Positions 37,395 to 46,613 are shown, counted from the stretch's first letter. The stretch is DNA of 64,000 nt from Geomonas limicola (GCF_014193675.1 NZ_BLXZ01000003.1:496001-560000); one strand, 5' to 3'. Numbers and translations are program-made. The notes: generated from the sequence alone by a model not told the origin.

Positions 37395-39599
37395 CTAGAT
37401 CTTGAAGGCTTCCATCTCTTTTTTCAGCATGTCGGTCTGGCGGAACAGCTTGTAGACCGCCTCGTCCATGACCCGGGTCGCCTCGAGGTTCGCGTCGGTT
37501 GCCGACTGGATGTCCTCGACCGAGGAGACGATCTGCTCGGAGCCGCGGCTCTGCTCGTCGCAGGCGCGCTTTATGTGGCGGATCATCTCGGTAATGCTCT
37601 CGGTGGACTGGGCGATCAGGTTCCCCACCTTGTTCTGCTCGCGGGTCGAGGAGAGCACCTGCGAGGTGAGCCCCTTCATGTTCTCGACCGCCGCCATGAT
37701 GAGCTCGCTCCCCTGCCCCTGCTCGCGGGTCGCTTTGGCGATCTGGGCCACCATCTCGGAGACCTGCTCCATCGCCTCGCGGATCATCTGGCTCCCCTTG
37801 GCCTGCTCCACGGTGGTGCGGGCGATCTCGGTCACCTGGGCGGTCGCCTCGGTAACCCCGATCACGATCTTGGTGAGCGCCTCGCCGGACTTCTGGGAGA
37901 GCAACTCGCCGTCGGCGATGGAACGCTCGGCCTGGTTGATGGCGTCCACGGCGCGGCGGGTCTCCTCCTGGACGCCGCGGATCACCTGGGAGATCTCGCG
38001 GGTCGAGCTGGAGGTGCGCTCGGAGAGTTCCTTGATCTCGTCGGCCACCACGGCGAAACCCTTGCCGTGCTCGCCGGCCTGGGCCGCGATGATGGCCGCG
38101 TTCAGTGCCAAGAGGTTCGTCTGCTCGGCCACCTCGTCGATGACCGAGAGGATCTCGCCGATGTCGCCGGCGCGCTCGGAGAGGGTGGTGACCACCTCGG
38201 AGGTGATCCGGGAGGCGCGTTTGATCTCCTGCATGCCGCCGATCACCGCCTCTACCGCCTCGCGGCCGGTCTCGGCATCGACGCGCACCGCCTTGGAAAT
38301 CGAGGCGGTTTCGTTGGCGTTTCTTTCCACCTGCTTGATGGAGCTGTCCATCTCCATGACCGAGGAGGCGGTCGCCGTGGCCACTTCCATGAGGCTCACC
38401 ACGCCGTTACCCACCTGCTTGATGGAGCTTCCCATCTCGACGATCGAGGAACTCACCTCGCCCACCGAGAGGGCCAGGTTTTCCATGTTCTGCACCACCT
38501 CCTCCACGCTCGAGGCCATCTCGAGGATCGAGGAGGAGCTTTCCGAGGCGGAGACGGAGAGGGAGTCGACCCCCTGGGCCACCCCCTTCACCGAGGTGTT
38601 GATCTGCACGATAGCGGCCGAGGTCTTGGAGACGCTGTCGGCCTGGGTCTTCGCGGAGCCCACCACCGAGTGGGAGGCCTTGGCCATGGTATCCGAGATA
38701 CCGGCCAACTCGCTCGAGGAACGCGACACCTTGCCGATCATCCCCGAGAGCTTGCTGACCATCTCGTTGAAGTCGCGCGCCAGCTGCCCCAGCTCGTCGT
38801 CGGTGTCGAGCACGATGGTGGCGGTCAGGTCACCTTCGGCGCCGCGGTTCACCGCCTGGGCCATGACCCGGATGCGGCTTACGATGTTGCGGGTGATGAG
38901 AAGGCCAAGGGTGATGGCGACCGCGATGGAGATCAGGATGACCACCACGAAGGTGATGCCGGCGGAACGCTGGATCTGGGTCACCTGGGCGTTGGCCGCG
39001 TTCATCTGGTTCCCCACCTCGACCAGGATGTCGTCGAGATCCGCCTTGGCCTTGTCGTTGGCCTCGGTGATGGCGTCGTTGGCGATCTTGTGCAGCTGCT
39101 CGTCGGCCAGCGCGTCTTTGGCGGCCTGCCCCAGCGAGTTGGGCGGCACCCCCTTCATCAGCTGCTCCTTGCGGGCGATCAGCTGGTCGGCCACCTTCTC
39201 GAACTCGTTCCAGCTCACCAGGAACTGCCGGGTGCGCTTCTCGATGACGCTCCCCTTCACCGCGGGGCGCACGCCGAGCTTCTTGTTGCCGTCCAGGATA
39301 GTCTGGGCCTGGGAGAGCAGCAGGTCGCGCTTCATCCGGTAGTCTTCCACGTACTCTTCCATCTTGTCCGGTTCGGAGCGGACCAGGGCGGCCTGCATGA
39401 GGCTTACGTGGCAGTACTTCTGGGTCACCCCCATGAGCAGCACGAGTTTCTGCTGCTTGGAGAGCTGTTCCAGGATGCTTTGGATCTCGCCGCCCACCCG
39501 CTTCATGTTCAGCGCGCCGAAGAAGCCGGTGAAGGCAACCAACAGCGCCATGATCAGGAAGGAGACCAGAAGTCGGGTACGCAGCTTGATGTTCTTCAT
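37395..39599 (-). CDS. Methyl-accepting chemotaxis protein
   Basis: The 734-residue receptor has a first membrane helix (about 9-30), a periplasmic four-helix sensor (about 35-205), a second helix ([20 protein letters not shown]), a HAMP domain ([20 protein letters not shown]) and a long cytoplasmic coiled coil. The hairpin tip reads [20 protein letters not shown], where most receptors have NAAIEAARAGE. It lacks a C-terminal CheR-binding pentapeptide. The ATG at 39599 lies six bases after the stop of a cytochrome c gene, so the two are almost surely cotranscribed, hinting at redox sensing. The ligand is unknown. Confidence 0.93.
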   Translation of the reverse strand: MKNIKLRTRLLVSFLIMALLVAFTGFFGALNMKRVGGEIQSILEQLSKQQKLVLLMGVTQKYCHVSLMQAALVRSEPDKMEEYVEDYRMKRDLLLSQAQTILDGNKKLGVRPAVKGSVIEKRTRQFLVSWNEFEKVADQLIARKEQLMKGVPPNSLGQAAKDALADEQLHKIANDAITEANDKAKADLDDILVEVGNQMNAANAQVTQIQRSAGITFVVVILISIAVAITLGLLITRNIVSRIRVMAQAVNRGAEGDLTATIVLDTDDELGQLARDFNEMVSKLSGMIGKVSRSSSELAGISDTMAKASHSVVGSAKTQADSVSKTSAAIVQINTSVKGVAQGVDSLSVSASESSSSILEMASSVEEVVQNMENLALSVGEVSSSIVEMGSSIKQVGNGVVSLMEVATATASSVMEMDSSIKQVERNANETASISKAVRVDAETGREAVEAVIGGMQEIKRASRITSEVVTTLSERAGDIGEILSVIDEVAEQTNLLALNAAIIAAQAGEHGKGFAVVADEIKELSERTSSSTREISQVIRGVQEETRRAVDAINQAERSIADGELLSQKSGEALTKIVIGVTEATAQVTEIARTTVEQAKGSQMIREAMEQVSEMVAQIAKATREQGQGSELIMAAVENMKGLTSQVLSSTREQNKVGNLIAQSTESITEMIRHIKRACDEQSRGSEQIVSSVEDIQSATDANLEATRVMDEAVYKLFRQTDMLKKEMEAFKI

Positions 39600-39604
39600 C
39601 ACAA

Positions 39605-39964
39605 TCAGCGCTCCGCTTCAGACAGCAGGTAGTTGAGCAGGTCGACGGAGGCCTTCACCTCGGGCTTCGACATGTTGGAATCGGGCTTTCTCAGCATCTT
39701 CACGCCGTAGGCCTTGGTGGCGTTGCGGTCGAAGGGCTGGCCGGAGATCGGGGCGACGCCGGTCTGCACCGCGACGATGGTCCGCTCCAGGGTGTGGCAC
39801 TTCACGCATTTCACGCGCACGATCTCGTAGTTCGCCTTCATCTGCGGCGGGAAGCTGGCAGGATCGAGGCGCATGTTGTCCCCTTTCCCGATGACCTTCA
39901 GCCCGGCGTGGGCCGCAGTTGCCGACAGGGAAACCAGGAACAGGGTAAACAGGAGCTTTTTCAT
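39605..39964 (-). CDS. Small periplasmic monohaem cytochrome c
   Basis: The 119-residue product has a signal peptide ([20 protein letters not shown]) and one haem c site, CVKCH, after YEIVRVK. Methionines near the C-terminus ([14 protein letters not shown]) could be the sixth ligand. AGGAGG precedes the ATG at 39964. It is sandwiched between the cytochrome-porin gene upstream (113-base gap) and the chemoreceptor downstream (6-base gap). A role as electron shuttle for the porin fusion is inference. Confidence 0.88.
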   Translation of the reverse strand: MKKLLFTLFLVSLSATAAHAGLKVIGKGDNMRLDPASFPPQMKANYEIVRVKCVKCHTLERTIVAVQTGVAPISGQPFDRNATKAYGVKMLRKPDSNMSKPEVKASVDLLNYLLSEAER

Positions 39965-40077
39965 CTGGGTGAATCCTCCTTGATAAGGCGGGTGCTGCTG
40001 TTGGTTGTGTATAACCTCCGGAACGCCGAAGCGGTCCGGTTGTCGTCGGAAACTCTTCCCGGGGCCTGGGGTGCGCC

Positions 40078-41409
40078 CTAGAAGCTGATGGCCAGCGAGG
40101 CGAGCGTCAGGCGCTGAATGCCGCTGGGGCCGTCGGTGAAGGTGTACTGCAGGGACACCTTGGTGTTCTGCAACGGTGCGTAGGCCAGCGCCGGGATGTA
40201 GCGGCGGGTGTTGCCGTTTAGGTCCTTCTGGTACTCGTAGCGGAACAGGGTGATCAGGTTCACCGGAGCGCCGAACATGTACTCTCCCTCGACCGCGTAG
40301 GCTTTCGAGTCTATCGGCGTGGGCGCGCTGGAGCTGAAGGTGGGATTGTCGTCGTGCCCGAAGGCGCCGCTCCCCTTGAGGTGGAAGCGCTTGTAGAGCA
40401 GGTCTGCCTCGGCGCCGGCGCGGTAGAAATCGTTCTTGAACTGCGCGATGCCACGGTCGTTGTACTTGCCGTTGCTCCCGGCGTAGCCGAAGCCGCCCAG
40501 GGTAAGCGTGAGGTAGTCCCAGACGCTGTCGTTTTCCAGGTCGAGTTCGGGCTCGTGCCCCAGGAGGTCGGTACCCCCCAGCTTCACCGAGATGTGGCCG
40601 TAGCCGTCCTTGTTCTTCTGGCCGTTGCGGTCCACCACCCCGCCCGCCACGAAGACCCGGTTCCCCAGTACCGCGTTCACCTCGAGGGCGTCCTCGGGAG
40701 CGTCCAGCGAGAACGGTGTGGAACCCTGCGAGAAGGAGGAACCCACCGTGTAGGCGGTCGAGGCGTACGAGGGGGTCAGGATAACGCGGTTGCTCTTTTT
40801 CCACAAGGAGAGTTTCGGCTCCATGCGGCCGATGCGGAAGTTGACCGGGGAGCCGAAGGCGTGGCGCCAGATCGCGTACATCTCGTAGATATCGGGGCTG
40901 TTGTTGGGAGGGGTGTTGGCGTTACTTGCCGGACCGGTGCTGGCGGAGGCGCTGGTCTGGGCCCCCTGGGAGTAGAGGTTGTAGGTAAGGAAAAACCCGG
41001 CGACGTCCCGGAAGGCCCCGCCGGCCTGCAGCCTGAGCGAGCGGGTGGAGAGGTCAACCTTGTTGCCGTCGAAGGCGTCGTTGTTATAGGCGACATCCAG
41101 GGTGCCGGTGAAGGAGACCGGCAACAGCTCCGGAAGCCCGGAAAGCCAGAGCCCCTCGACCTTCCCCTCTTTTTGCTCCGCCGGTGTCGCGGCCGCACCA
41201 GGTTTGCCCGGGTAGACGTAGCCGTTTTTCAGGAAGGCGTCGCCAAACTCGTTCAATTCGGGGTAGATGGTGTGGCAGGTGGAGCACTCGGTTTTGTACT
41301 GCCGGCTGAACGCCGGGATGGCGTGAGCCCCTTCGGGAACCACGAACTGAATGAGGGTAAGGGCCAACAGCGGCAAAGCGAGAACGACGGAGCTTTTCCT
41401 CGAGGACAT
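40078..41409 (-). CDS. Fused monohaem cytochrome-outer membrane porin (Cyc2-like layout)
   Basis: The 443-residue product has a signal peptide ending near GAHA, then PAFSRQYKTECSTCHTIYPE with one CxxCH haem site at about residues 42-46, followed by LNEFGDAFLKNGY. The remaining 370 residues are beta-rich with alternating patterns and end in LASLAISF, a C-terminal phenylalanine typical of outer-membrane barrels. A short N-terminal cytochrome domain fused to a porin is the plan of Cyc2 iron oxidases. A conserved haem-bearing N-terminus is also seen in other porin-like proteins, so function in iron oxidation is only a hypothesis. AGGAG precedes the ATG. Confidence 0.8.
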   Translation of the reverse strand: MSSRKSSVVLALPLLALTLIQFVVPEGAHAIPAFSRQYKTECSTCHTIYPELNEFGDAFLKNGYVYPGKPGAAATPAEQKEGKVEGLWLSGLPELLPVSFTGTLDVAYNNDAFDGNKVDLSTRSLRLQAGGAFRDVAGFFLTYNLYSQGAQTSASASTGPASNANTPPNNSPDIYEMYAIWRHAFGSPVNFRIGRMEPKLSLWKKSNRVILTPSYASTAYTVGSSFSQGSTPFSLDAPEDALEVNAVLGNRVFVAGGVVDRNGQKNKDGYGHISVKLGGTDLLGHEPELDLENDSVWDYLTLTLGGFGYAGSNGKYNDRGIAQFKNDFYRAGAEADLLYKRFHLKGSGAFGHDDNPTFSSSAPTPIDSKAYAVEGEYMFGAPVNLITLFRYEYQKDLNGNTRRYIPALAYAPLQNTKVSLQYTFTDGPSGIQRLTLASLAISF

Positions 41410-41674
41410 TAAGATCTCCTGGCAGCGCAGAAATCACAAAAGAACATTATGTCACGCTCATAAACAAATCATTATCAAAGACAGAGGCACAGGCAATGAT
41501 GACAGAGATCCAAAAGCGGATACGGTTTAATACAATATTGACGATGTGAAGTCAACTTAACAAAACAATGAGAGATAGGAATCTGGTATACGGAGTGAAT
41601 CAACGCTCATTTTTTCTACATTTTTTCTCACGGAAATGCTATAAAGAGCCGCAAAATATCCGGAGGGCCGTGTC
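41410..41674. promoter_or_regulatory. Divergent regulatory gap between cytochrome-porin and multihaem cytochrome genes
   Basis: The 265-base gap is A/T-rich. AATCATTATCA at 41467-41477 matches half of a Fur box. TTGACGATGTGAAGTCAA at about 41537-41554 is a small inverted repeat (TTGAC/GTCAA) that also offers a -35 hexamer. These are eye-level matches only. Confidence 0.35.
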
Positions 41675-43579
41675 ATGCGACTTGTGAGTCTTGTTTTTGG
41701 TGCAATTTCCCTTGCCCTGTTGGCCGGTTGCGGTGCTGGCGGCAACTCCGGTTCTGCGGAAACCGTGAGCAAGGCCGCCGCCTCTGCGACCTGCATGGAC
41801 ATCAAGTGCCACGGCGGAGCGGTCTCGCCGGGTACCGGCGCCCTGATCGCCGACGAGTGGCGCGCCTCCGCCCACAACCTCAACAACGGCGCCGGGTGTG
41901 CCGACTGTCACGAGCCCCCCTCCAACCATCCCAAGGATTCCTGCAGCGTCTGCCACGGCGGCGGCACCGGAGAGGTCACCAAGAATCCGGACAGTTCCGG
42001 AAAGTGCCTCAAGTGCCACGGCACGGCCCACCCCACCGACATCATGATGGTGAAAGCGCCCCAGCATTTCGGCTACTCGAGCGCCACCGTGAAGGGACAG
42101 GCGGTGCGGGCCTCGTTTGTGAACGGGCGCTACGCGGGCAACTGCCGGGCCTGCCACAACCCGCACCTGAACACCGTCACCCCGCAGCACCAGGCCTGGG
42201 CAGCTTCCCAGCACGGCAACCCCCGGGGCGTCGCCTGGACCAACTACGATTTCACCATCGCCAGCCGGGCCCTCTGCAGCCGCTGCCACACCTCCACCGG
42301 CTACGTAGCCTTTGTGACCAGCAACTTCACCGTCCCCACGACCGCCGCGGGTACCGGCGACGGCTCGCGCCAGCTTCTGGCCTGCGACGCCTGTCACGCA
42401 AGCTACGACTTCAAGAACAGCACCCGCAAGGTGCCCGCCTTCACCGCCCCGTACAAGGGGTATGACGGCAGCGCCTTGGCCGGGTTCCCCAACGTCGGCG
42501 AGACCAACCTCTGCATCCCCTGTCACTCCGGGCGCGAGAGCGGCCATTCGCTCGACGCGATCGCCGATTTCAGCAATGCCGGCTTCGTGAACCCGCACTA
42601 CCTCGCTGCGGCAGGGCTCATGTACATGCAGGGGGGCTTCACCGGCTTCACTTCCGCCAGCGCGGTGATCGGTTCCTCGACCTACGGCAAGTCGCTCTCC
42701 CCGGACAGCGTCTCGACGCCGGGCGGGATGGTCGGCGGCACCACGAGCACCCACCGTAACCTCGGCACCACCCGGATCAACAACGACTCCCACAAACCGT
42801 CCTTCTTCGTGCCGGGTGTCGCGGACAGTAACGGCCCCTGCGTCACCTGCCACCTCAACGTCAGCGGTGTCACGGTTCGTGCGGCAAACGGCCACAGCCT
42901 GAAGATCGACGACAATGCCTACAACCAGCTCTGCACCAACTGCCACCCGTCCGAGAACACCGTCCCCCTTAGCGCGGCGAACTTCCGGAGCGTGTTCCTC
43001 GAGCCGCAGGCCGAGGCCTTCGACTCGACCCTGGCCCTGGCCGTCTACCTGCTGAAAACAAACTACAACATCGAGTACGACCCGGCCCTCTACCCGTACT
43101 TCTTCGTCGGGGGGCAGGCACACAGCTCGACCAGCGCCGTGAAGGACTGGACCATCGCCGGCACCCGTAACGGCAAGAAACTGATGGGTGCCTGCTTCAA
43201 CATCCAGCTGTTGAGCAAGGATCCGGCAGCCTTCGCCCACGCCCGCAGCTACTCGCGGCGCCTGCTCTACGACTCCATCGACTTCATCGACGACGGCATC
43301 ATGAACCGCTCCTCCGGCGACACCGCCCAGACCGTGAGCGGTGCGGGGAGCGCGCTGACCAACCCGGTCTACGGAAAATTCACCAAGGGAGCCAAGGCCT
43401 ACGACAGCGTGTTCGACTCCACCACCAACGGCATCAGCAAGTACGTCATCAGCACCATCGCGAGCGGCACCAGCGAGGCGATGCTCTACCTGGTGGGGTG
43501 GAGCCGTAGCGCCACCGACGCCGACCCGGCAATAGCGGCTGCCAAGTGCGGCGCCTGGAACACCCCCGAGCGCCCCTAG
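41675..43579 (+). CDS. Multihaem c-type cytochrome lipoprotein (nine CxxCH plus one CX4CH)
   Basis: The 634-residue product has a lipoprotein signal with lipobox LLAGC. I count nine canonical haem sites (CADCH, CSVCH, CLKCH, CRACH, CSRCH, CDACH, CIPCH, CVTCH, CTNCH) plus CMDIKCH near residue 40, a CX4CH site that can also bind haem. Six of the canonical sites fall in the first half and the others are more spread out; the last 180 residues are haem-free. It is probably anchored at the outer membrane and serves extracellular or periplasmic electron transfer. GGAGG precedes the ATG. It diverges from the cytochrome-porin gene. Confidence 0.9.
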   Translation: MRLVSLVFGAISLALLAGCGAGGNSGSAETVSKAAASATCMDIKCHGGAVSPGTGALIADEWRASAHNLNNGAGCADCHEPPSNHPKDSCSVCHGGGTGEVTKNPDSSGKCLKCHGTAHPTDIMMVKAPQHFGYSSATVKGQAVRASFVNGRYAGNCRACHNPHLNTVTPQHQAWAASQHGNPRGVAWTNYDFTIASRALCSRCHTSTGYVAFVTSNFTVPTTAAGTGDGSRQLLACDACHASYDFKNSTRKVPAFTAPYKGYDGSALAGFPNVGETNLCIPCHSGRESGHSLDAIADFSNAGFVNPHYLAAAGLMYMQGGFTGFTSASAVIGSSTYGKSLSPDSVSTPGGMVGGTTSTHRNLGTTRINNDSHKPSFFVPGVADSNGPCVTCHLNVSGVTVRAANGHSLKIDDNAYNQLCTNCHPSENTVPLSAANFRSVFLEPQAEAFDSTLALAVYLLKTNYNIEYDPALYPYFFVGGQAHSSTSAVKDWTIAGTRNGKKLMGACFNIQLLSKDPAAFAHARSYSRRLLYDSIDFIDDGIMNRSSGDTAQTVSGAGSALTNPVYGKFTKGAKAYDSVFDSTTNGISKYVISTIASGTSEAMLYLVGWSRSATDADPAIAAAKCGAWNTPERP

Positions 43580-43693
43580 GCTGGCGGCAAACCGCAAAAC
43601 CTGGTACACTCGGCACGTCTTCGAGTAATCCGACCACAGAGCCCCGCCCGCCCTGGCGCGGGGCTCCCTTTTTCAACCACCAGAGAACCGTCC

Positions 43694-44236
43694 ATGAAAC
43701 TACTCTTGCACATCTGTTGTGGGCCGTGCGCCGTTTACCCGGTGAAGGAACTGCGTTCCGGCGGGATCGAGGTGACCGGTTTTTTCTTCAACCACAACAT
43801 CCACCCCTACACCGAGTACAAGCTGCGCCGCGACGCGGTGAAGAGCTATGCCGAGATGGTGGAGCTCAAGGTGATCTACCGTGACGAGTATCGGCTCGAG
43901 GAGTTCCTGGAAAACGTGGCGGGTCAGCCGGCGGCGCGCTGCGGTTACTGCTACCGCTCCCGGCTCGAGGAGACCGCGAAGAGTGCTGCGGAACTCGGCT
44001 TCCCGCACTTTTCCTCAACGCTACTCTACAGCAGGTATCAGAACCAGGAGCTGATCCGGGCCTACGGTGAGGAATTGGGTGAGCGCTACGGCGTGAAGTT
44101 CTACCACGACGATTTCCGGCGCGGCTGGCAGGAAGGGATCGACCTCTCCAAGGATATGGGTCTCTACCGTCAGAAGTACTGCGGTTGCATCTACAGCGAG
44201 AAGGACCGCTACGCCAAGAAGAAAAAGGGATCGTAG
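43694..44236 (+). CDS. queH: Epoxyqueuosine reductase QueH
   Basis: QueH reduces epoxyqueuosine to queuosine in tRNA, the last step of the pathway, using iron-sulfur and iron centres. The 180-residue product shows the family cysteines: ICCGPC at 7-12, RCGYCYRSRLEETA in the middle, and YCGCIYSEKDRY near the end. It replaces the unrelated QueG. The earlier pathway enzyme gene tgt is at 18490 in this window. It follows the cytochrome gene by about 115 bases. Confidence 0.93.
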   Translation: MKLLLHICCGPCAVYPVKELRSGGIEVTGFFFNHNIHPYTEYKLRRDAVKSYAEMVELKVIYRDEYRLEEFLENVAGQPAARCGYCYRSRLEETAKSAAELGFPHFSSTLLYSRYQNQELIRAYGEELGERYGVKFYHDDFRRGWQEGIDLSKDMGLYRQKYCGCIYSEKDRYAKKKKGS

Positions 44237-44271
44237 CGAAGCGCCCGGTCAACGACAAACGGCAAAAACAT

Positions 44272-44410
44272 TTCACCGCAAAGACGCAAAAAACGCAAAG
44301 GAACACCTGGAACGACAACCGCACAACTGGTTCGGCCTCACACGTTAACGCCAGAGGCCGGCAAGAGAAAAGAAGTTGCCTTCTTAGCGTCCTTTGCGTC
44401 TTTGCGGCGA
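44272..44410. repeat. Dispersed inverted-repeat element with GCAAAGACGCAAAG-type arms (copy 2)
   Basis: The left arm starts CACCGCAAAGACGCAAAAAA and the right arm ends CCTTTGCGTCTTTGCGGCG. The centre has CCTC/GAGG around GTTAACG (44344-44350). The plan matches 4988-5163. Confidence 0.75.
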
Positions 44411-44459
44411 TCAGTAGTTTTTGCTCTTTTTTTTGCGCCTTTTGGCGAGGTACCCTTAG

Positions 44460-44672
44460 ATGCCCTCCCTGGGGAAGTCCCTCATAGTCATAGGGCTGGT
44501 GATCGCCGCCGTTGGCGTCCTGTTCAATTTCGCCGGAAAGCTCCCCTGGCTTGGCCGGTTGCCCGGCGACATCTACATCAAGCGGGAGAACTTCACCTTC
44601 TACTTCCCACTCGCCACCAGCATCATCGTCTCCGTAGTCCTCTCCTTCATCCTCTGGCTGTTCCGCAAATAG
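44460..44672 (+). CDS. DUF2905 family small membrane protein
   Basis: The 70-residue protein has two membrane helices (SLIVIGLVIAAVGVLFNFAG and FPLATSIIVSVVLSFILWLF) joined by LPWLGRLPGDIYIKRENFTF, the hallmark of DUF2905. The length is normal for the family. The function is unknown; it is often found near ruv and queuosine genes, and here it follows queH after a repeat element. A terminator-like hairpin follows the stop. Confidence 0.88.
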   Translation: MPSLGKSLIVIGLVIAAVGVLFNFAGKLPWLGRLPGDIYIKRENFTFYFPLATSIIVSVVLSFILWLFRK

Positions 44673-44687
44673 ATCCTGCAGAGAAAT

Positions 44688-44728
44688 AAAAAAGGGGACA
44701 GACCTCCCAAAGGTGCCCGTCCCCTTTC
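44688..44728 (+). terminator. Probable terminator after the DUF2905 gene
   Basis: AAAGGGGAC and GTCCCCTTT pair, with ACCT/AGGT inside, and TCTG follows. It lies 16 bases after the stop codon. Confidence 0.6.
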
Positions 44729-44805
44729 TGTGTATTGCTACTAGGTTTAACCTGATCCGCCTCCCTCGAGATGCGTATACCACGAAGCACCGCAATTGAC
44801 CTCAC

Positions 44806-44840
44806 GTCCCCCCTTTGCGAAGGGGGGACAGGGGGGATTT
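44806..44840. repeat. CCCCCTTTGCGAAGGGGG repeat, single copy
   Basis: This hairpin matches 29802-29835, including the flank CCACGAAGCAC about 25 bases upstream. It lies just downstream of hpnI on the minus strand and could act as its terminator. Confidence 0.65.
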
Positions 44841-44870
44841 GCCTTCCCCTGCCTCAAGATCCGCCCTTCC

Positions 44871-46013
44871 CTACGACTCCACCTCCACGATCTTCCCCCC
44901 CTTGGAAAGCTGGAAGAGGTGCCCGCGCCAGATAACCCGGCTCCCGAAGAGCGACAGGAACCAGACCCCGAAAGAGAGCGCGTCGCGCAGCGGCAAAAGC
45001 CACAGCCAGCGCGGCAAAAGGAGATCCTTCAGAAAGCCCCGACTGTAGGTGAGGCAGACCGCCGAGCGCACCAGGTAGAGGAGCGCCGCAGCCCCCCACC
45101 CCGCCGCCGAGCAGCCGGAAACCACGAGTGCCAGGAGCGCTCCCGGAAAGGGGAGGGTTATTCCCGAGGCGAGGTAGCCGCCGGGGCGCGAGACCCGCAT
45201 GGTGCGTCCCCAGCGCAGCTGGCGCACCAGCACCTCCTTGACACTCTCGCTCCCCTTCATGATGCTCTCGACACAGTAGCGGGTAAGCTCCAGACGGTAG
45301 CCGGCACGGAACGTCATGTTGCCCAGCTGGTAGTCGTCGGCAAGGTAGTCGACCAGCGCCTCGAAGCCGCCGATCTTCTCCAGTGCCTCGCGGCGCACCG
45401 CCATCGACGCCCCCAGCGCGAAGCTGAGCCCCTCCAGCTTGAGCGCCGCCATTACGTTCGGGACCATCTCGCAGGAAAAGCCGAGCGCCTCGATGGCGCA
45501 GCCGACGCCGCGCGCGCCCGAGGTGCGGTAGAGCGAGGTGACCAGCCCGACCCCGGGATCGGCAAAGGGAGCCAGCACCTCGCGCAGGTAACTCGGTGTG
45601 ACCCGGATGTCGCTGTCGCAGACGATGAGGAACGGGTGTTTCGCCCGGGTATGAGCGTGCATCAGGTTACAGACCTTGTAGTTCGCTCCGTGAACGCGGG
45701 GATCGATGACCAGCTCGATGTCGCGCTCCGGGAAAGTCTCCTGGACCCGCTTGAGCACCGGGATTACCGGGTCGCTATCCGAGGCGACCGCGAAGACGAT
45801 CTGGTAGTTTGGGTAGTCCTGTCGGCAGAACGAGGCGAAGTTTTCGAAGCTCTCCCCGTCCATCCCCTTCACCGGTTTGAGGATACTGACCGGCGGGGTG
45901 AAGTCGGGAAGCTTCGTGCGCTCGGTGAAGAAACTGCGCCCGCAAAAAAGCGTGATAGCCGAATACGCCAGCGCCGGTGCGGTTATGAGAAATGGCAGAA
46001 TATGCTTGAACAT
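44871..46013 (-). CDS. hpnI: Hopanoid biosynthesis glycosyltransferase HpnI
   Basis: HpnI adds N-acetylglucosamine to bacteriohopanetetrol, the first sugar step of composite hopanoids. The 380-residue product is a GT2/GT21 enzyme like ceramide glucosyltransferase: N-terminal helix, PPVSILKPVKGMDGESFENF, acidic motifs in VASDSDPV and VCDSDIRVTP, DDYQLGNMTFRAGY, and VRQLRWGRTMR (QxxRW). C-terminal hydrophobic segments anchor it. It is the last gene of a minus-strand set hpnN-methyltransferase-hpnI that diverges from shc. Confidence 0.9.
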   Translation of the reverse strand: MFKHILPFLITAPALAYSAITLFCGRSFFTERTKLPDFTPPVSILKPVKGMDGESFENFASFCRQDYPNYQIVFAVASDSDPVIPVLKRVQETFPERDIELVIDPRVHGANYKVCNLMHAHTRAKHPFLIVCDSDIRVTPSYLREVLAPFADPGVGLVTSLYRTSGARGVGCAIEALGFSCEMVPNVMAALKLEGLSFALGASMAVRREALEKIGGFEALVDYLADDYQLGNMTFRAGYRLELTRYCVESIMKGSESVKEVLVRQLRWGRTMRVSRPGGYLASGITLPFPGALLALVVSGCSAAGWGAAALLYLVRSAVCLTYSRGFLKDLLLPRWLWLLPLRDALSFGVWFLSLFGSRVIWRGHLFQLSKGGKIVEVES

Positions 46014-46036
46014 CGGATCCTTTGTACAGACTGCAA

Positions 46037-46612
46037 TCAGCGCACCTTTTCCACGAAAACCAGATACGGTGCTACCGGGGGGCGGTTCAGTTGGCGGCAG
46101 GTCCAGACGTTGAACTCTCTCGGCGACAAACCCGCCGCCCAGGATTCCACCGCACCCGCCTCTTCGGGACCACCTTCATGCCCGGTATAGAGCGCCACGG
46201 TCAGAATGCCGCCCGGCTTCAGGAGCCCGGCCGCCTGCTCCAGTGCCGCCACGCTCTTCTCGGCAACGGTGACCAGCGCCGCATCCCCACCGGGAAGATA
46301 CCCCAGGTTGAACACCGCCGCGGCAAGCTCCCCGCAAACCAGCTCACCCAGGCGCTCGTGCCCGGTCTCAACCAACCGGACCCGCCCGGACAGCCCGTGG
46401 CGCTCAAGCAACTCAGCGGTCGCCGCAATCGCCCGCGGCTGCACGTCCAAGGCCCAGACCTCGCCCCCCTCCCCTACCAGCTCCGCCAGGAAAAGCGTGT
46501 CCTGGCCGTTGCCGCAGGTGGCGTCCAGCACCCGGTCACCCTCGCGCACCCGCTCCCGCAGGTAGAAATGCGCCAGCGGCACGGCGCCGCGCAGGCTCTC
46601 GGGCCTTCCCAT
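46037..46612 (-). CDS. Class I SAM methyltransferase, MnmM/YtqB-like
   Basis: The 191-residue product has the S-adenosylmethionine loop VLDATCGNGQDTLFLAELVG, then VFNLGYLPGGDAAL and VALYTGHEGGPEEA, which match the YtqB/MnmM family that methylates aminomethyl-thiouridine at tRNA position 34. It is wedged between hpnN (one-base gap) and hpnI (23-base gap), so it is cotranscribed with hopanoid genes. A role in hopanoid methylation is less likely than tRNA modification, because known hopanoid methylases are radical SAM enzymes. Confidence 0.82.
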   Translation of the reverse strand: MGRPESLRGAVPLAHFYLRERVREGDRVLDATCGNGQDTLFLAELVGEGGEVWALDVQPRAIAATAELLERHGLSGRVRLVETGHERLGELVCGELAAAVFNLGYLPGGDAALVTVAEKSVAALEQAAGLLKPGGILTVALYTGHEGGPEEAGAVESWAAGLSPREFNVWTCRQLNRPPVAPYLVFVEKVR

Positions 46613-46613
46613 G

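Noticed and set aside
37575..39632. Long histidine/glycine-rich frame opposite the chemoreceptor
   Set aside because: It mirrors the GC-rich codons of the receptor gene and has no domain signature.
39605..40804. 399-codon minus-strand frame as a long cytochrome
   Set aside because: The upstream part overlaps the porin gene out of frame; a signal peptide and AGGAGG mark the real start at 39964.
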